Assembly: GCA_944472135.2 (NCBI GenBank)
Contig: OX235265.1
Coordinates: 43,869,459 to 43,933,458 of the forward strand
Length of the DNA: 64,000 bases
Direction: 5' to 3'
Source: Trichobilharzia regenti
Taxonomy: Eukaryota; Platyhelminthes; Trematoda; Strigeidida; Schistosomatidae
Shown here: positions 44,838 through 55,719 of the stretch, piece by piece
Layout: every line of letters starts with the position of its first letter
How positions within the stretch are numbered: the first letter of the stretch is position 1
Made by a program: the position numbers and the translations under genes
The notes under the pieces: model-generated
Told to the model about the DNA's origin: nothing
Database searches by the model: none
The model's input: only the letters and a program-made list of their open reading frames with translations

Positions 44838-45691
44838 AAGACCAAATCCCTAAAAATTCTCTATTTAATTGTGTCTATAAAATAAAATGCTTGGAATGTG
44901 ATGTGATCTACATCGGACAAACATCACCAGAGTGAAATCAAAATCAGAAGAAATGAACACCACAGAGCATCTCTTCGACCACCGAGAAATCCAGTTGAAC
45001 TAGAAGAACTTGAAAAGTCATCAGCCATAGGTCTACACGCTACGCTATCGAATCAGTCCACAAAATTGATTTTGGCAATATTGAAATAATCCAGAACAAC
45101 TTCAGAAATCACAAAGAACGTCTAATATCAGAAGCACTTCATATCAAGTGAAATCCAAATTGTCTGAATAAGAATGGTGCACTGAAGCAGAATTTGATCT
45201 GGTTGGTTACAGCAGTTCCCTCCCCCATGAAGTGATAAAATCAACACGAATGTGATAAGCAAGTTCACTATATAAACATTCACTACTTTTATAATTTTAC
45301 ACACTGATCAAATCCAACAATCTACACTTGGTCTTGTTATCTTAACCAATTGACCAACTTGACAACCAAAAATGACCCCAGACAGATGAACGATGATCAA
45401 GTTAGTAAACTTTATTTTGATATCATAACAGATATACTGTTACCTTTGTTATTTGGTTTAGGGATCTTCATTACTATTTTGACTTTCTATGCGTCTCTTT
45501 AACTTGACCTAAGTCTATTTTCTGACCTCTTTACTCTGTTATGTATATGCTGAGATTTTGTAAATTCCGGTTGAATAATACTTTGATAAAGCTATTAGCA
45601 TTAAATAGTGAAATGTCAGTAAGAAGAGTATCGTTTTGTTTTTCATTCATTGGGAAATACAAAAACTTTTATTATAGTATGGAATTTCTCC

Positions 45692-45795
45692 ATGTGATAT
45701 CAGCAGGCCAAATTTTGCAGACAGACCACTGATATCATGTGTGCGTCGGCAGGGGATTGAACCCCGGATCATGTGCATGGTCGGTGAGAATTATA
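45692..45795 (-). mobile_element. tRNA-SINE family T (minus), truncated
   Basis: GTGTGCGTCGGCAGGGGATT and GAACCCCGGATCATGTGCAT (B-box side), CATGTGATATCAGCAGGCC in the body. Abuts the PLE 3' end at 45690. Confidence 0.75.
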
Positions 45796-45799
45796 TTAA

Positions 45800-46190
45800 A
45801 TTTAGTGAAGTGGAACAAACAGGACTGTGTAAATAGAATAACAAGTTAGAAAAGCATCACCTAAGGTAATAGAAATAATAAGTAAGGTCATGAAGTCGTA
45901 GAACATCTGAAATAAACGTTTGTCCATGAAACAAAGGAAAAAAGAGACGGAGAAAATAAAAATTGGGGTAGGAATTTAAGATGCTAGTGGTGGTGGACGA
46001 TTTGTTTACCTTACTATAGGCCAAGGTAAATATGGCGGTCGGACATATTTCTTTTGTACACAAAGACCAAGTCTTCTGATACTGATTGCTACCGCTTCAG
46101 CTATTGATAGAAGACGTAGTCGAGCTCGTCTATGTAGATTACCAGGGACGCGAGAATGTCTTCTCTCGGTTTTGTTCAGTGTTCTGAATC
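45800..46190 (-). mobile_element. PLE C-terminus (minus)
   Basis: Minus strand from 46185: VPGNLHRRARLRLLSIAEAV, then LGLCVQKKYVRPPYLPWP (46070-46015), a well-conserved PLE C-terminal signature, followed by UTR to about 45800. Confidence 0.8.
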
Positions 46191-46194
46191 TACC

Positions 46195-47675
46195 ATGTGG
46201 GATAAGATTTATTTATCTCTAACTATTTTAGATATTTTTTATCTACAAGAGTTATTCTAGCAAGATGTACTGACAACTTAGACAAAAAAAAACAGATAAA
46301 GTTTCTTTCCATGATTAATCAACAGAAAGTGATTTGATTTTCCATTTTTCTTTTTACTCACCGATTTCAGAAAGTCGATCATAGTTTGGCAAATTTACTA
46401 CTCTCCTATATATGTCACTTCTACTGTGATTGACATTTTTTAAGTATTCTTCAACATTCTTGTTTATGCATCACCTCCGCTTAGAAATTTGAGCCGTTTT
46501 ATTTTCTCTTACTCTTCACCCGTGTGCAGTTCTCATTTAATTTTAAACTTCTTGAAAAATTAGAAAAAGAAGATTAAATGACCAGAAAATTCCATCAGGT
46601 GATTTCAAAACAACTTACCTTACTTACTAGTGACTTTTAAAGCACAAGGAAAGAAACACGCAACTCAAAGTCAAGTATTATCTTAGCTATCTATGTGTTC
46701 AAACGTCTACCAAATCTTAAATAGATAAAACAGTCGTTCAATTTACAATGCTATTAAATCTTTAATCTTGAAGTTGTTTTAATGAAATAAAAATCATTTA
46801 GCAAATAAACATCTTTATTGATTATAGTCTATACTTTTATATATGTGTATATCTACGCCAGTCATAAAAATAAAAGAATTTGACGCTGGATTCAAGAGCT
46901 TTTCATTTAACTTTTCAGGGTCATTAACAGAAAGGCTACTTCTCTTCAGGGTCTAAAAAAAATGCTAATCATCCTTTTTGGTTTGGATTCACTGACCCAT
47001 GACCTCTAATTTCCAATATCATATTTTACTGGCATTAAAACAAACTCCCTGTTGACTCTGGTTATACTACAAGTGTTCTGCATCAGTTAGTTAGCTAAGC
47101 TTGTTCACACACTGAGGATATAATTAAAGCGTATTTATTATGAAGTGCCAGTTAACTTATGTTTATATATATGTATGCTTTTACTTGAAATCGATTGGAT
47201 TGGTTCTACTACTATAGACAAAGCAAGAAGAGGAATAAAAAAATAAACCACACAGCAAGTTATTAGAATTAGAATTAATTTAATTTCCTACTTGAGAGTT
47301 TACGAATCCACGGCAAGCGTATTTTACGAATCAAATATATATATATATAAACAGAAAATCTCTTAAAGTAGCTAAGCACTGAATATTTAAACAGTAAGCT
47401 TTGCGAAATATCACCCTCTAAGTATATATACGTATAGATTTTGTGGACTTCAAGCACTTTGTTTATTCACTTTGTACTTTAAGCCCAAGCACTAAGCTGT
47501 GTACTCAAGTTTTATTATTTTTGTCACTTGTTTTTAGTTTTGTTTTCTGAAAAAACTCTCCCACAAACACCATAAATATGAAGTCAAAAACAAAGTGTTA
47601 TTCATAATAAACAAATGAACAGGTGTTTCACTAGAACACAGATGAATAGTTTCAGCCTAATATAAATACTTTTTA
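46195..47675. other. No recognised feature
   Basis: AT-rich, TA runs at 47335-47350. No coding pattern or shared repeat. Confidence 0.5.
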
Positions 47676-47679
47676 AATC

Positions 47680-47885
47680 TTATTTCTTTGCATTCCCAAT
47701 GGAATATATGGGGGTTAAACCTTCAGCTGTGAAGTTTTAGTAGCAGCGATTTCGTTTTTATTGGGTGAAATTGCTAGTTTAACACCCAACCTCCCGTCTT
47801 TACTGGTATCACCACTGGCTTCATGAAGCTTAAGAGAGAGTCGACCAGAAATCGAAACCCCGATCAAAGGGGGGTTGGTGAGACA
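47680..47885 (-). mobile_element. tRNA-SINE family R (minus), diverged
   Basis: Starts TTTGCATTCCCAATGGAATA (RTE-like tail), GAAGTTTTAGTAGCAGCGAT, TGCTAGTTTAACACCCAACC, and a head trace GAGTCGACCAGAAATCGAAA. Confidence 0.7.
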
Positions 47886-47924
47886 TCTATGAATTAACTA
47901 ACTGATATTATAACCTGTGGGCGA

Positions 47925-48310
47925 ACTTGAGACCTCTCAGATCCCACCAAACTAACGCATGTAAGTTAATCAGACTCTCACTGCAGACTGAATACAGAAC
48001 GAGACTGACTGGAATTTCACTAAGAAGTCGTAAACATTGGATTCCACAAAGTTTTAAACTAGGACAAATTCTCAACGACAACTGTCGCTCTGCGTATTTA
48101 AAATTGACAGAAGTGACAGTTGATTGGCCATTACACCCCGTCCCAGTAGCTGAAAAGTCAACGAGCTTATCTTCAAACCTGAGGGTCCTGGGGTTCGATC
48201 TCTTTCACTGGTTGTCTGGTGTTCCCTGGTTTCCAGTGGTTTTCTAACTGATATAATTCAGGAACTAAATTTGAAATCAGTCATATCCTTACAAACTAAG
48301 ACTCGAAATA
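47925..48310 (+). mobile_element. Hammerhead-SINE, degenerate plus copy
   Basis: AAGAAGTCGTAAACATTGG, CATTACACCCCGTCCCAGTA, GGGTCCTGGGGTTCGATC (B box), then TTCCAGTGGTTTTCTAACTG and AATCAGTCATATCCTTACAA. The ribozyme segment is deleted. Confidence 0.65.
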
Positions 48311-48589
48311 AAACTAGCTAATTTACCTGGCTTTAAACCTTAGGACTAACCAGTATAACAATGAAATACATAAACCGTACTGAGTACCTTTATTGGAAAG
48401 CCTGTAAATGATATCATACATGAGGGTTCAGTGTAAAAGTGAGGTTATTTGTCTTGATGGAGTCAATCCCTGCATTTTTCACACTTTATACCAATTGAAA
48501 AGTCTCAATCTTTCACCACTGATGCCAACAAATATGTAGTTATCGAAATTGAGCTTTAGGTTTTCAACATCAAAAGTTCTGTAGAAATT

Positions 48590-49090
48590 AAAAAGAAATT
48601 CAGCGAAGAAAATCTTCTTTATCGACGAAATCATCTTCAGAGGCTGTACAGTCGTATTTATACTTACAAACACATATATAATGGTCTATTATTGAGTAAT
48701 AAGAGGTGACATAATCGATCTAATTACTCAGAAGTGGTTTTAGAAGTGAAAATTAAAAGTTGTAAATTACGTGGTACTCAACGATGGCACAAAGATAGAA
48801 ATTTGATAAGGTTAAAATTGCTATTGAGTGAGAATAAGAGTATTTGAGCATCAATTTAACAAGTGTGAAGAGGGTGTGAAGTGTACAGAAGGAGCATATG
48901 AGAATGATAATAGTGAATTAATTATTAAAGCAAAAACAAACTAAAAGTAAAATTAAAAATCAAAATTTTTTATAGGGAAAGACTAGTGAAGAGGTTAAGA
49001 CTAAGGTAGGATAAGAGATGGGACAAACGTTTTCTGTATACAGAGTTCAGGGTTGTATTGACGAATAGCTAGCGCCTCCACCATACACAA
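48590..49090 (-). mobile_element. PLE 3' end and C-terminus (minus)
   Basis: Minus strand from 49085: VEALAIRQYNPELCIQKTFV (49080-49020), then UTR and a terminus TCAGCGAAGAAAATCTTCTT at 48600, comparable to GAAAAGAGTCTCTTCGCTGA at 63956-63975. Truncated at the 5' side. Confidence 0.75.
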
Positions 49091-49094
49091 AAGC

Positions 49095-49845
49095 CGAAAC
49101 CTGACACCCTCTGTACCATTTGGCTTCTTTTAGTAGATGATCTTGAAAGACGACTCTAGTGGAACTACTTGGCCTGAGTTCATCAAATCCTCAAGAATTG
49201 AGCCTCGTAACAAAAGTTCTCTATAAAATTCAAATCAATAGACCTTCTTTCAGTCATCAGAAACTTTTACAATAGCTTATATGGTGAGATAAAAAATAAC
49301 CTACAGACTTTAAATCAATAATTGGATGTTATATATGACTGATTTATTGATTACTTTATGCAGAAAAAATGCCCCCATACTGCATTCTGATTTTGCAGCA
49401 CTAACTAGGGAATATCTATATTAAAAAATTGTAATTGAATGAGCATAAAAGTACTAAGAGGAAATAATTTGTTTATCAGTTGTAATGAATTTATAAATTA
49501 TGTTATAAAGTCTTTAAAAGGCAGAAAGAACTTCATCTATTTCCATGGTACCTTTTCAAAATTTGTACTTCAGTGAACAGTGTTCTTTATTATCTTAAAT
49601 AATAATGATGATATCATCAGTTTTGTTATCTCTAGCAACCTGACCAATCCGATTTAAAAACATTTGTACTTATTTCTGTGTTAACACCGTTTAAAACAAG
49701 CTGCTCCAACAGATACGTTCATAAATATGGAAACAGTTAGGATGGAGAATGATTCAGTGTATAATAATAGGGGTGAATTCTCCTGCAGTATTATAAGTCA
49801 GACATTGGATCTTACGATGGAATGGATCTTAAAAAATTTTAAGAT
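49095..49845. other. No recognised feature
   Basis: AT-rich; nothing supported. Confidence 0.5.
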
Positions 49846-49849
49846 TTTC

Positions 49850-50085
49850 AAGCATTGGTTTGTATGGATTTTGTTTGATTGCATGGAGAATTTCATCACG
49901 AGCTGACATCACTTTGAGAACCATTGGAAAATCTGGGAGTACTGGACAGCTGTTTCGTTAGACCAGTTTGGGACACTTCATCAGTACACACCCGCCGGGA
50001 TTCGAACCCAGGACCTTCTGGTTACAAGGCGAGCTCGTAGACCATTGAGCCAGTGAGACCCGATCCAATGGTCAAAGCATAAGAA
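49850..50085 (-). mobile_element. Hammerhead-SINE, minus arm of a palindrome
   Basis: CATTGGTTTGTATGGATT (3' end reversed), ATCACGAGCTGACATC, ribozyme 49987-49939, B box GGGATTCGAACCCAGG and CCATTGAGCCAGTGAGACCC. Ends at 50085 where the inverted plus copy follows. Confidence 0.85.
49939..49987 (-). ncRNA. Hammerhead ribozyme motif, core mutated
   Basis: Stem I GTACTG/CAGTAC perfect. Core ATGAAGT (49981-49975), with C3 to A and the last A to T. Stem II is weakened (GTCCC against TGGTCTAAC). GAAA at 49956-49953 and cleavage-type GTC ending at 49945. Probably inactive. Confidence 0.55.
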
Positions 50086-50089
50086 TTCA

Positions 50090-50285
50090 AGGACCATTGG
50101 ATCGGGTCACAGTGGCTTAATGGTCTACGAGCTCGCCATGTAACCAGAAGGTCCTGGGTTCGAACCCTGTTGGGTACGTACTGATGAAGAGTTCCAAACT
50201 AGGACGGAGGAAACAGCTGTCCAGTACTCCCAGGTTCTCCAATGGTTCCCTAACTGATGTCAGCTCATGATGAAATCCTCCATGA
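50090..50285 (+). mobile_element. Hammerhead-SINE, plus arm of the palindrome
   Basis: Mirror of 49850-50085: AGGACCATTGGATCGGGTCA, CAGTGGCTTAATGGTCTACG, GGGTTCGAACCCTG, ribozyme 50178-50227 and GATGTCAGCTCATGATGAAA. The arms differ at several sites, so the palindrome is not freshly copied from one arm, or has since diverged. Confidence 0.85.
50178..50227 (+). ncRNA. Hammerhead ribozyme motif with C3 to A and GGAG insertion
   Basis: Stem I GTACTG (50178-50183) with CAGTAC (50222-50227), core ATGAAGA (50184-50190), GTTCC and GGAC as weak stem II, insertion GGAG (50206-50209), GAAA (50210-50213), GTC ending 50221. It shares the GGAG insertion with the copy at 27357-27406. Confidence 0.6.
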
Positions 50286-50287
50286 AA

Positions 50288-50998
50288 CTTTAAAATCAAG
50301 AGACGTATACTGTAAAAAGGTGGAAAACTGATATCTGGGATTCTACCCGATGAAAAATAATAAGTTGATGGAATATTAATGAAAGAGGAATGAAAATTTT
50401 AAGTATCTTTTGAGGTGAGTAATCAATTCGTGTAAGCAGTATGATAATAGTAGAATGCAAAAATACCAAAGAAAAATGGACATTCAATTCTAGTGACATT
50501 TATGATTTTTGATGCCACACTATTCACATATAGTTACTACTCACAAGATTAGTGTGTCGAAGACTGAAGATTTGAAGGTCATAAGTTCATAAGACCTCAC
50601 AACGTTTAAAAGTAAAAAGGTCACTCCTTAAATTTAACACCCATATCTAAACAGTGCTGAACGTATATACGTTAGGCTTTTCTGTTAGCATGTTTGTCTC
50701 CTTAAATTAGCTTAATATTTAGTGACATAGATTATCCCGTTTCTTCTGATTTACTAAGTGAACAGTATTCATCATTATCAATGATAGAGTCCTCAAGATG
50801 ACATTCTGCAAACTTGAGCTACATAGAAAGTGCATCAAGTCAAAATTAATAGGATAAAATTAGCGAATAAATATTTTACTGATTAGAACAGATTCTCTTA
50901 TTGATGTCAGCTTGATAGAAACTGTTCAAAAACCAATTAACTTCTGACAAACCTTCCAGCTAAATACACTCCTATTTAACTAGGCATTTGAAGCAAGA
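50288..50998. other. No recognised feature
   Basis: AT-rich; nothing supported. Confidence 0.5.
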
Positions 50999-51006
50999 AG
51001 TGAAAG

Positions 51007-52206
51007 TTGGGTCATGAGGCCCTCGGCGAAATGAACGACAATGGTGAACTCTTCTCAGACTTCTGCGCCTTCAATGATTTGGTGATTGGTGGTAGTGTGT
51101 TCAAACACAAGGATATACACAAGACGACATGGATTTCACCAGATGGAAACACCAAGAATCAAATAGACTTCATCTCAATTTCAAGAAAGTGGAGACGGAG
51201 CCTACTGGACACAAGGTCAAGGAGAGGAGCAGATGTGGGTTCAGACCACTATCTAGTAGAAGGGACTTTCAAGGTGAAACTAAAAGCCTCGAGGATAGCT
51301 GGGGATAGGCCACAATGCAAGTTCAACACTCAGAAACTGAAGGACACAACCACAAAAGACACTTTCACTGCAACTGTCAGAGCAAAGCAGGAAACACTAC
51401 GCGACATCACTGAAGAATCATGCGTGGAAGAACATTGGAAGTCTCTGAAGGCGATTCTCAACGAAACGTGTTCAACGGTTCTAGGAAGAAAGAAGAGACA
51501 AGACAAGGAATGGCTCTCAACGGACACTTGGAAATTAATAGAAGAGAGGAGAATGGTGAAAGAGAAAATGATTCAATGCAAGGACGGACAGGAGAAGGAG
51601 ACGATGAGCTCAACTTACAAAGCATTGGACAAAGAAGTGAAGAAAAGTGCTAGGAAGGACAAAAGACGATTCTACGACAATCTAGCTACTGAAGCTGAAA
51701 AGGCAGCAGGCAAAAGGGACCTGAGGACACTATATCAGATAACCAAATCTCTATCCGGGAAGAGATCAACACAAGCGAAACCTATAAAAGACAGCCAAGG
51801 GAACCCAATTACCAAGGAAGAAAAACAGATTAAACAATGGGCGGATCACTTCAAAGGACTCTTGAACCGACCATCACCTGCAACCCGTCCAGAAATACCA
51901 ACAACAGCGCGCACACAACTGCAAGTTGACACCAATCCTCCAACGAGAGCTGAAGTCTTGAACGCAATCAAACTTCTGAAAGCTGGAAAAACAGCCGGAC
52001 CAGATGGAATACCCCCTGAAGCACTGAAAGCGGACCCAGAGACTACAGCAGACATGCTGACTCCATTATTGCAAAAGGTCTGGAAGGAGGGAAAGGTGCC
52101 TACTGACTGGAGGAAAGGTTACCTCGTGAAACTACCAAAGAAGGGCGACTTACGCCTCACTCTGCAAGAACTGGCGAGGAATCATGCTCCTATCGACGCC
52201 AAGTAA
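51007..52206 (+). pseudogene. RTE endonuclease C-terminus plus RT N-terminus
   Basis: 399 open codons, the longest frame in the window. Residues ~50-84 contain NQIDFISIS and GSDHYLV, the last catalytic motifs of APE-type endonucleases. Residues ~85-320 are the linker. KTAGPDGIPPEALK (about 328-342) and VPTDWRKGYLVKLPKKGDL begin the RT. The endonuclease N-terminal half, with the catalytic glutamate, is absent because the element is truncated near 51000, so the ATG is incidental. The final ~17 codons after GDL (from about 52150) are out of frame relative to the family. Confidence 0.9.
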
Positions 52207-52603
52207 AATCCTGAGTCGCATCATCCTGGAGAGATTAAAGGACGCACTGGAGACAGAACTCCGACCAGAACAAGCTGGATTCAGGAAAGGCAAATCATGT
52301 ACTGACCAAATTGCAACTCTACGCATCATCATCGAACAAAGCATGGAATGGCAATCAAACCTCTACCTCAACTTTATAGACTTTGAGAAGGCCTTCGACA
52401 GCGTTGACCGTGAAGTAATTTGGAAATTACTCGAGTACTATGGCGTACCCCAAATATTCATCAACCTTATTCAACAGCTGTACGACAACGGCACCTGCCA
52501 AGTGATCCACAACGGAAAACTCAGCGAGGCGTTTGGAGTAAACACAGGAGTCAGACAAGGGTGCTTACTATCACCAATGATATTCCTAATTGTGGTGGAC
52601 TGA
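52184..52603 (+). pseudogene. RTE RT core: fingers, motif A, motif B
   Basis: 139 codons. SKILSRIILERLKD and GFRKGKSCTDQ (about 33-42), FIDFEKAFDSVD (64-75, with the motif-A aspartate) and GVRQGCLLSPMIF (~121-133) follow each other as in RTE elements. The frame stops at VVD where the family reads VVDWIM: an extra four bases (ACTG repeated, 52598-52605) shift the frame. Confidence 0.9.
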
Positions 52604-53312
52604 CTGGATTATGCGTCAGACAGTGGTGGGAAACGAGAAGACAGGAATATCCTGGACCGACGTGAAGAACCTAGAAGACCTGGATTTCTCGCGTGATGAT
52701 TTATGTTTGATGTCACACACAATCGAAGACTTACAAGCGAAAACCGACAAACTGGTCGAAGAAGCAGCCGCGAAGACAGGACTCCAGGTGAACATAGACA
52801 AGACGGAGGTTATGAAAATAACCAACCAACAACAGCAACAACATCCAACGTCAATCACCATCAACGGGAGGGATTTGAAAGAGGTTACTTCATTCACTTA
52901 TCTAGGGAGCATTGTCTCAACTACAGGAGGAGCGGACGAGGATGTCAAATCGAGCGAGAATCGGGAAGGCGAGAGAAACACATTCATCAACCTGAAACCA
53001 ATCTGTCTGGAAATCTTCGTCACTCAGCATCAACAACAAAATTCGGTCGGATTTTCAATACAAACGTCAAGTCAGTCGTTCTTCTATACGGATCAGAAAC
53101 TTGGCGGGTGGGTCACAAAGAATATTTCCAAAAGGTTGCAGACCTTTATTAACAACTGTCTTCGCTCTATACTGAAGATCAGATGGCCGGGCGGAAAGAA
53201 TCACCAACAAGGAATTATGGGAACAAACAAAGCAAGAACCAATCGCCAACCAACAAATATGCAGAAGAAAGTGGAGATGGATCGGACACTCGCTGAGGAG
53301 ACCGCTGGGTGA
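52590..53312 (+). pseudogene. RTE RT: altered motif C and C-terminal region
   Basis: 240 codons in a third frame. TDWIMRQT continues the palm. The catalytic FADD box reads FSRDD (residues 33-37): one codon is inserted and A is lost, so the active site is probably dead. Then VNIDKTEVMKITNQ, INGRDLKEVTSFTYLGSIVS, a frameshift near 52955 (VKSSENREGE instead of VKSRIGKAR) and the remainder out of frame with patches in another frame (KSVVLLYGSETWRV at 53067-53110). Confidence 0.85.
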
Positions 53313-53531
53313 CATCGCGCGCGCGTCAGGCAATTGGTCGAGTGGAACCCGAAAGGGAGGCGGCGTGTGGGACGTTCAAGGGTGTCATGGAGGAGATCGT
53401 GTGAAGAGCAGTTGAAACAGTATGGACTAACATGGATGCAGGCAAAAAATACAGCAGAAAACAGAAGGAAGTGGAGAAGTGCAGTTGAAGCCCTATGTTC
53501 CACTAGGAACCCAAGGGAACAATAATAATAT

Positions 53532-54050
53532 TTGCGGCTGCGTTGGTGGCACAGAGGTAAAATGGTCGCTGACCACGTATGTGGTCCGGTATTCTATCCC
53601 GAGCTGACTGACTCCTAAATCTCGCTAAGCCAGTAATAAGATTGGTTATGTGTGAAATTTTGTCGTGAGGCTAGCAACGCCATCCCGTAAAATTAAACAC
53701 CACTGCTACCGAAACTGTAGGCCTGTAGCCTGAATATATGTATAAAACTTGGGCACTGTGATAGTAAGTAATTCCGTATTAGCTTGTTTATTAGATATAT
53801 CACACAGTGAAACAGTATTATTTACTGGATGACGTTTCGAACAAAATTTATTGTTCATAATCACATCAATTATAATCACACGACTTCGAAACTTGAGTTT
53901 TATGGTTTCCTTTGTCCTCTCTTATTTGTCATAGGAGTAGTATAATTTTCCAGATACCAGGGACAGGTGATGAATCATTCCTATCATATCTCTTCACCCG
54001 TAGCTTGAAGCCTTATGTTTCACTGGGAGCGTAAAGGAATAAAAAACTAT
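53532..54050 (+). mobile_element. tRNA-SINE family R, interrupted by a PLE terminus
   Basis: 53532-53734 has head GCTGCGTTGGTGGCACAGAG, B-box trace GGTATTCTATCCC and AGCCAGTAATAAGATTGG. 53998-54050 is its RTE-like tail (GAAGCCTTATGTTTCACTGG). The break is filled by 53735-53997. Near-duplicates CTGTAGCCTGAA (53723-53734) and CCGTAGCTTGAA (53998-54009), 10 of 12 equal, may be the target-site duplication of the inserted piece. Confidence 0.75.
53735..53997 (-). mobile_element. PLE terminus (family A) inserted in a SINE
   Basis: Minus-orientation copy of the arm at 60650-60814: ACTTGGGCACTGTG, TTACTGGATGACGTTTCG, AACAAAATTTATTGTTCATA, AATCACACGACTTC. 263 bp, no coding region. Confidence 0.75.
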
Positions 54051-54245
54051 ATTTGCCATTCTCAGTTGCTTCTAAAGTCAAAACTGAAAAACTACGAGAG
54101 CAGGCGTATACTGATGAGAATACAGGCACTGCAGTATGGCAGTATGCTATTGTATCTTAGTGTATATGTATGCATTATCAAATAAAATTACTCTATAAGC
54201 GTATGCAGCTATTAGGTATTTCTCAAGATATACGAACATAACTTG

Positions 54246-54493
54246 TGCACTGTGGTATTTTTTCCTTCACGTTCCCAATGGAACATAGGGCTCCAAGCTC
54301 CTCCAGCACCTGAAGCAGTGTTAATTTTTACAGGATGAGGTTGCCAGCCTCTTCTCCAAGCTTTCCGCTTCACCAGTCTCACTACTGGCTTAGCGAGGTG
54401 AAGGAGTGCGTCGGCCGGGGAACGAACCCTAGGCCATGTGCATGATCGGCGAGCATCCTAACCGCTGTGCCACCGACGCATGCACTGTAGTAT
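54246..54493 (-). mobile_element. tRNA-SINE family R, full length with target-site duplication
   Basis: Body 54259-54480 lies between TGCACTGTGGTAT (54246-54258) and TGCACTGTAGTAT (54481-54493), one mismatch. Minus strand: head GCGTCGGTGGCACAGCGGTT, B-box GGGTTCGTTCCCC-type, CTCGCTAAGCCAGTAGTGAG, tail CCTATGTTCCATTGGGAACG. Confidence 0.9.
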
Positions 54494-54494
54494 A

Positions 54495-55330
54495 GTAGGA
54501 TTCAATTATAGGGAAAATTTATTTGACAAAGTTTTAATAGTGTTATGCAGTGTTATGTTATATTAACTGATGAAGTTTAGAGCCTAATTTATTGCTTATA
54601 ATCCTATCAGCGTTTGTATAACACACTGTCAGACTTTATTTTCTCTACAATGGAATTCAATGCTAAGATGTTGTATTAAGCCTTGATCTTACCTGCTTTC
54701 CCAAATGAGAACATTTGGGTATGTGTGCACAAGACTCAATGAATTTGTAAGCCTACGAATTAATCGTTATGTTGAAACTGTACTTAAATATATATATATA
54801 TATGCTGAAATAAAAGAGATTATTTCAAGTTGAGGATTAACTACGGTCGTAAAGATTGTAATCACTTGACCCTCAAAAATCTTGTTTCCATTTATTATCA
54901 TTGAATGTAATCTACATAAAACAATGTTCCCACCTGCGTTAATTCTTTCCTATAATTCAATATGAGATTCATATAAAGGACTTCAAATTAAACAGAGTGT
55001 AATTTACTAATAGACTATTTTTCCCAGCCATCCTGTCATTCATATTCATAGAAAATTTCAAAATTATTGTATTAAATTATCTGATATAATATGAAATAGT
55101 ACTGTATTTTCAGCGTTCCCAACAGATTGACTGAATCTATACTACGCAAATCATCTATTTTGGAGTCATAATGCGATCATGATAATCATTGGTAAGTTAT
55201 ATGAAGTTGTTTTGCATTGCCTTTCAACACGTTAATCAGAACGAAGCATTTCTGTTCCAAGCAGGTATAAAACTGACGTTAGATTGTCGATTTCATGAGG
55301 AATCACTTTCAGTTAAGGATGAATGGAAGC
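54495..55330. other. No gene; possible trace of PLE terminus
   Basis: 54560-54610 weakly resembles family-A terminus (AACTGATGAAGTTTAGAGCC, CCTAATTTATTGCTTATAAT). The rest is AT-rich with a TA run near 54788-54802. Confidence 0.4.
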
Positions 55331-55334
55331 CAAA

Positions 55335-55560
55335 GAATACTGAGTAGCTGTTGCAAACGCGTCTATGACGCTTCAACAGCGCGTATCCATGATCTCACCA
55401 GGGATCGAACTTGAGATCTCCAGGTTACTAGACCAAGCTCAGCGATAAATCAACCAGAATTCACTAACTCATGAATTCTAACCCCATCAGTTCGTGATAA
55501 GGGAATATAGCCAACATATACAATCGATAATCATATAGTTCACCTAAGCATGACGGACTC
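55335..55560 (-). mobile_element. Very degenerate hammerhead-SINE
   Basis: ACTGAGTAGCTGTTGCAAAC, CACCAGGGATCGAACTTGAG, TCCAGGTTACTAGACCAAGC, ACTCATGAATTCTAACCCCA, in family order. No ribozyme core. Confidence 0.5.
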
Positions 55561-55561
55561 C

Positions 55562-55718
55562 ACTGGCCAATACATCTTATTAAGACTTCTATGAGCAGGA
55601 AACTGGTGGGTTTTGTAAGAATTCTGAAAACTTTATACTCTGCCTGGAAAAGTCTGATAAATTAAGGAGTAAATAGGTTAAAGTCTGGAATCATACTTCA
55701 TTACATTCTCAATTTACC
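55562..55718. other. No recognised feature
   Basis: Short unassigned stretch. Confidence 0.4.
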
Positions 55719-55719
55719 A

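Larger units (their letters stand above)
43780..45690 (+). mobile_element. Penelope-like element, best-preserved copy (terminus family B)
   Basis: In one frame from about 43808 to 44837, interrupted by two stops (43974-43976, 44265-44267), the RT reads FYGQSKIHKSTVPLRPVI, motif A VSYDIITSIP, motif B NGVTMGPPVSP, motif C YVDDTFVVLKRD, ELPFLDCLVKRKENGQF and IFRKKAHSNKYLD. A decayed GIY-YIG follows (KIKCLECDVIYIGQTS, 44880-44930) and then a 3' UTR. The end (45585-45690) is one arm of the palindrome found at 60228-60437. 5' end missing. Confidence 0.85.
51000..53530 (+). mobile_element. RTE-clade (SR2-type) retrotransposon, longest copy, 5'-truncated
   Basis: Contains the C-terminal part of an AP endonuclease, the complete RT core and the C-terminal region, and ends with CCCTATGTTCCACTAGGAAC and an AATAATAATA tail at about 53530. 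Frameshifts near 52155, 52605, 52955 and after 53200 break the ORF. GC content is higher than the flanks, as for other copies. Target-primed insertion explains the 5' truncation. Shorter copies at 2681, 6541, 13866, 17051, 19032, 21937, 40345 and 61372 belong to the same broad family. Confidence 0.95.

Noticed and set aside
51007..52206. 399-codon frame as a host gene
   Set aside because: Endonuclease and RT motifs of an RTE element, continued in other frames and repeated elsewhere in the window.
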